A program made the position numbers and the translations under genes. Positions 60,454 through 64,000 of a stretch of 64,000 bases of DNA are shown piece by piece. The notes beneath the pieces were generated by a model. The model was given only the letters and a program-made list of their open reading frames with translations, was not told the origin of the DNA and searched no databases. Numbering within the stretch: position 1 is the stretch's first letter; each line of letters begins with the position of its first letter. The stretch is from Microbulbifer litoralis (lineage in GTDB: Bacteria > Pseudomonadota > Gammaproteobacteria > Pseudomonadales > Cellvibrionaceae), in NCBI RefSeq assembly GCF_023634065.1, contig NZ_JALKCV010000006.1, positions 62,001-126,000 on the forward strand. The letters run 5' to 3'.

Positions 60454-63285
60454 TCAGAAGTTCGCCCTCAGACCCACCAGTATTTCCCGACCGGTGGTGT
60501 TGTATTCACGCACCAGATCCATATCGCCCAGCGGGCCGGTGGTGTAGAGCCGCTCGGTCTCATTGGTGAGGTTGATGCCCTCCAGTGTCAGCTGCAGGTA
60601 GTCGGTCAGGTTGTAGAACGCCGACATGTCCACCCGGGTCGGGCCGGTAGTGCCGTGGGAGGCGTTGCCATTGGAGCCGGTCTGGTCGGTGACATAGTCG
60701 TCGCGACCATTGACCATCACACGGCCACCGAACAGGTCGGTTTCGTAGTAGAGGCCGAAGTTGTAACTGTTCTCCGACAGCCCCTCCAGCGAACCGCGCA
60801 CACCGTTGCCGAAATCCGCGCGGGATTTCACGTGGGTGAAATTGGCCAGCACACCGAAGTTGCTCGCCCAACCCGGCAGGAAGCGCAACGGCTGCTGGTA
60901 GCCGAGCTCATAGCCCTCCAGGCTGGCCCCCTCGCCGTTGACGCTGGTGGTGATATTCCAGCCCTCGGCGCCCGGCTGGATCGCATTTTCCTCGTACAGG
61001 GCGCTACCGGGATCATACTCGGGGCGCGCGGCCACGATTGCCAACAGGTCCGACGGCAGTGCCTGGTCTTCCAGGGTTTCGCCGGTGATAAAGCTCTCGA
61101 TCTGCTTGTGGAAAACCGTGAATGCCAGCACTGACTCGTCGGCGAAATACCACTCCAGCCCCAGGTCCGCGGAGTTTGCACGTACCGGCTTCAGGTCCGG
61201 GTTGCCGATGCTCACATTGCCATTGATCGGTGTGACCTCCACAGTGCCGGCCAGGCTGCCCAGTCCCGGGCGGGACATATTACGGGCCAGACTCAGGCGC
61301 AGCAGCAGGTCTTCCTGGAATTCCCACACGAAGTTGGTGGACGGCAGGATCTCGGTGTAGCTGCCCTCCCGCTCGGTGGGCACAAAGTTGCCGGTGCCGT
61401 CGTTGGCCACGCCGCGGGACGTCACCTCGGTATCCACCACCCGCACACCGGCATTGACCGTCAGAGGCAGCCCCAGCAGTTCCGTTTCCACATTGCCCTC
61501 GACATAACCGCCCAGGGATTCCTCCTCGATGTCGTAAGTACTGGAGTCCTCCGGGTTCAGCTCCCACTCGCCCACGCCCCAGGCCTCGGCGGCCGCGTCG
61601 TAGTCCGCCACCAGCCAACTGGTGGGATAGCCGGAAGGCGCGTCGATACCATCGGCGTAATCGTCGATCACATTGCCGAGCCCGTCGGACAGGTTCGCGG
61701 CCACCACCTCGCCATTCAGGTCATTGATATTGATGGCGTCCCAACGTTCCGACTGGACCGCGCGGCTGTTCCAGATAAGGCCGGTCTTGATATTGGAAGT
61801 GTCACCCTCGATCGTCAGGTCGGCGCGGAAGGTGTCGTTATCCCGCTCGACAACATCCCGGCGCAGGGTCGGGCCGGTCCATTCGTACTGCGATGGGTCG
61901 AGGATATCGAATCCGTAGGACATCTCGGCGATATTGCTGTCCTCGAGGAAGGAGTAGGAAAAGCTGTGTCCCTCACTGGCGGTCTGGTTGAAACGGAGCT
62001 GGTCTTCCGTGTGCTCGGAAACCGCATTGCCGTACATCACGTCCAGCACCATGCTGTCGCTCAGGTCAAACTGGCCGGACAAGACGACCTGGCGGAAGTC
62101 CGTCTCGCTGAACTGGCCGCGGCTCTCGGAGCGCGGTGTGACGTTATCGAATTCACCGGCGACGATATAGCGGCCGCTATCATCCAGCGTCACACTGGTG
62201 GGCACTATCTGGTCGTAGGTATTGCGGAACTGGGCAAAATAGTTGTACGACGTAACGTCCGCTTTCAGGTTCGACGTCAGTACATCCAGGGAGAACTCCA
62301 TTGCGTCGGTGGGGCGGAACTGCAACGACGTGGTCAGGCCCAGGCGCTCCTGGTCGCGGTTGAAGGAATCCATACGCGGCAGGCGTGGAGTCCACATATA
62401 ATCCAGCGGCAACCTGTCCCCGGCGACCGAGTCGCCGTTGGCGGACGGATTCGGTGTGCCACTAATTGCCGGGTCCATAATATTGTTGTGTTCATAACCG
62501 GTAATTCTCTCGGGATCTTCCGGATCCTCATACAGGGCCGTACAGTCCCAGCACATGCCGTTGGCATCCGGACTGGTCCAGCGCACGGAGCCGAACCCCT
62601 CCTGGCGCACCGTGCGTTCGGAGTAGGCGGCACTCACCAGCACACCGAACCTGTCGTCGAGAAAGGTATTGCTGTACAGGCCGGTCAGGCGCGGATTCGA
62701 CTCGCCGGCGAAGCTGTCGGCCATAAACTGGCCGCCGAAGTGTACCTGCTGGCCCGGGTTATCGAAGGGTTTTGCCGTGGACAGTTCCACGGTCGACGCC
62801 AGGCCGCCCTCCTCTACGGAAGCGATCGGCGACTTGTGAATGGTGATGCGGTTGAACAGCTCCGAGGCGAACACATTGAAGTCGAAATCCCGCCCGCGGT
62901 TGACACCACCGGACGAGTCCAGGCCACCGGTGCTGGCCGGTACTTCCATGCCGTTGAGCGTGGTGCGGGAAAAACCCGGCCCCAGGCCGCGCACGGTGAT
63001 ATTGCGGCCCTCACCGCCCTCGCGGGAAATGGCAACGCCGGGCACCCGCTGCAGGGATTCCGCCAGGTTCAGGTCCGGCATCTTGCCGATGTCCTCGGCG
63101 ATGATACTGTCGGTATTGTTGGCGCTCATGCGCTTGGTATCGAGCGCGCGTTCCAGCGACTGGCGGAAACCGGTCACGGTGATCTCCTCCAGGGATGCAC
63201 TGCCGGGCGCCTCCTGATCCTGGGCCATCGCCGGAGTCGCGACTGTCATGGCCAGTACGAGCGGTTTGAGTGGGTATCTCATCAT
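60454..63285 (-). CDS. TonB-dependent receptor (Caulobacter type), second copy
   Basis: 943 residues from ATG 63285 (AAGGAG before it). Signal peptide about 1-21 (AMA). Plug: EEITVTGFRQSLERALDTKRM and IAEDIGKMPDLNLAESLQRVPGVAISREGGEGRNITVRGLGPGFSRTTLNGMEV, again the TIGR01782 type; the barrel ends EILVGLRANF. It probably takes up oligosaccharides produced by the GH28 enzyme encoded just upstream on the same strand (65 bp gap). It is a paralogue of, not identical to, the receptor at 45104. Confidence 0.93.
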   Translation of the reverse strand: MMRYPLKPLVLAMTVATPAMAQDQEAPGSASLEEITVTGFRQSLERALDTKRMSANNTDSIIAEDIGKMPDLNLAESLQRVPGVAISREGGEGRNITVRGLGPGFSRTTLNGMEVPASTGGLDSSGGVNRGRDFDFNVFASELFNRITIHKSPIASVEEGGLASTVELSTAKPFDNPGQQVHFGGQFMADSFAGESNPRLTGLYSNTFLDDRFGVLVSAAYSERTVRQEGFGSVRWTSPDANGMCWDCTALYEDPEDPERITGYEHNNIMDPAISGTPNPSANGDSVAGDRLPLDYMWTPRLPRMDSFNRDQERLGLTTSLQFRPTDAMEFSLDVLTSNLKADVTSYNYFAQFRNTYDQIVPTSVTLDDSGRYIVAGEFDNVTPRSESRGQFSETDFRQVVLSGQFDLSDSMVLDVMYGNAVSEHTEDQLRFNQTASEGHSFSYSFLEDSNIAEMSYGFDILDPSQYEWTGPTLRRDVVERDNDTFRADLTIEGDTSNIKTGLIWNSRAVQSERWDAININDLNGEVVAANLSDGLGNVIDDYADGIDAPSGYPTSWLVADYDAAAEAWGVGEWELNPEDSSTYDIEEESLGGYVEGNVETELLGLPLTVNAGVRVVDTEVTSRGVANDGTGNFVPTEREGSYTEILPSTNFVWEFQEDLLLRLSLARNMSRPGLGSLAGTVEVTPINGNVSIGNPDLKPVRANSADLGLEWYFADESVLAFTVFHKQIESFITGETLEDQALPSDLLAIVAARPEYDPGSALYEENAIQPGAEGWNITTSVNGEGASLEGYELGYQQPLRFLPGWASNFGVLANFTHVKSRADFGNGVRGSLEGLSENSYNFGLYYETDLFGGRVMVNGRDDYVTDQTGSNGNASHGTTGPTRVDMSAFYNLTDYLQLTLEGINLTNETERLYTTGPLGDMDLVREYNTTGREILVGLRANF

Positions 63286-63350
63286 CTGGTCTCCTTCTCT
63301 CATTTGTGCAGGACTTGTAATGCTTATTTCTCTTTGCCCTTACTTCTTTT

Positions 63351-64000
63351 TTATTCTTCTCGCCAGCTCAGTACACCATCGATCTGCTGGCTTCCGAGCC
63401 TGACCTTTTCAAACGTCAGGCCGGCTGCGTTTTCGACAATCAGGGGCGTATCCACCTTTTCGACACGAACATTCCGGAACTGCACTTCCTGCAGCGGGGC
63501 CGCCGCCGGTGCGTGCACTTCCAGAAAAGTGCCGACTTCCCGTGCCCGGATGTTTTCAAACACGATGTCCCGGTATCTGGACGGAAAAAAACCGCCCAAC
63601 TCACCGGGATAATTCAGCTGGAACCAGAAGAGATTGTCGAAGGATTCCACCTGCAGGTTGCGCAGGTGGATATTCTCCACCAGGCCGCCGCGATCCAGGT
63701 TCGCCTTGAACCGGAACGCGGATTTTCCCTGGCGCAGAATATTGTCGCTAAAGAAGACGTCGCGGATGCCACCGGACATTTCGCTGCCGAGCGCGATACC
63801 GTCCTCCCCTCCCATATCGTTGTTGCGCACGACGATGCGCTCGCTGGGCACGCCGATGGTGCGGCCGTCGAGATCGCGCCCCGACTTGACCACCACCGAG
63901 TCGTCGCCGGTGCGGAACCAGCTGTCTTCCACCAGGACATTCCTGCTGGACTCGATATCCACACCGTCATTATTGGGAAAATGGCTGTCGACGCGGATAC
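63351..64000 (-). CDS. GH28 polygalacturonase, N-terminal part beyond the window edge
   Basis: The frame stays open to base 64000, so the 5' end is outside. Visible residues include the GH28 signature SHFPNNDGVDIESSRNVLVED (catalytic Asp of NxDG), RTGDDSVVVKSGRD with the two further catalytic Asp, GEDGIALGSEMSGG at the usual G-H-G position (here Ser replaces His), and the substrate-binding RFKANLDRGG. The GSEMSGG form and RFK are typical of exo-acting GH28 enzymes that release galacturonate from chain ends. It lies upstream of the second TonB receptor, probably in one operon. Confidence 0.9.
   Translation of the reverse strand, partial: IRVDSHFPNNDGVDIESSRNVLVEDSWFRTGDDSVVVKSGRDLDGRTIGVPSERIVVRNNDMGGEDGIALGSEMSGGIRDVFFSDNILRQGKSAFRFKANLDRGGLVENIHLRNLQVESFDNLFWFQLNYPGELGGFFPSRYRDIVFENIRAREVGTFLEVHAPAAAPLQEVQFRNVRVEKVDTPLIVENAAGLTFEKVRLGSQQIDGVLSWREE

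Overview
The window looks like the chromosome of a high-GC, polysaccharide-degrading marine gammaproteobacterium of the Microbulbifer/Saccharophagus/Cellvibrio type. The reasons are long poly-serine linkers between enzyme domains, paired pectate lyases, Caulobacter-type TonB receptors, a TRAP uronate importer and a classic gammaproteobacterial rpsU-yqeY-dnaG-rpoD block. The genus is inferred, not proven. Nearly all DNA is coding, and no transposase, prophage, CRISPR array or rRNA was seen.

Layout. 1-2.8 kb: end of a yeaH-spoVR stress operon. 2.9-3.5 kb: an orphan HTH plus receiver regulator, followed by a candidate small RNA near 3.74-3.82 kb. 4-5.9 kb: cca and a pteridine reductase. 5.9-13.1 kb: accessory genes (LysR/MFS pair, HxlR/old yellow enzyme pair, a two-component system with a membrane-anchored DJ-1/PfpI protein), closed by a MITE-like repeat. 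13.3-20.8 kb: folK, folB and tsaD, divergent from rpsU, yqeY, dnaG and rpoD, then dgkA. 21-23.2 kb: a small autotransporter, then a CAU-anticodon tRNA (probably tRNA-Ile2).

23.7-30.5 kb is an NAD salvage locus: nadV, nadM-Nudix, the regulator nrtR and an ADP-ribosylglycohydrolase. Two nearly identical 25-bp palindromes sit in the nadV and nadM/nrtR promoter regions and are good NrtR operator candidates. Inside the nadM transcript are two genes that known NAD pathways do not explain: a radical SAM protein, and a methyltransferase fused to a minimal nucleotidyltransferase. This is the most likely undescribed system in the window.

31-36.9 kb: choline uptake and oxidation to glycine betaine (betT-betA, with betB convergent) and a Dps protein.

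37.3-64 kb is a pectin utilisation locus. It holds a giant two-catalytic-domain pectate lyase, an esterase, a large FN3 lipoprotein, a TonB receptor, a second pectate lyase, rhamnogalacturonan acetylesterase, pectin methylesterase, a GH43 enzyme, TRAP transporter genes, kdgK, uxaC, uxuB, a second TonB receptor and the end of a GH28 polygalacturonase. Surface enzymes de-esterify and cut pectin, TonB receptors import the oligomers, the TRAP system imports monomeric acids, and UxaC/UxuB/KdgK feed them towards KDG phosphate. Several intergenic regions carry a shared TTGG-N4-CCA type inverted repeat, which suggests one GntR-type uronate regulator encoded elsewhere.
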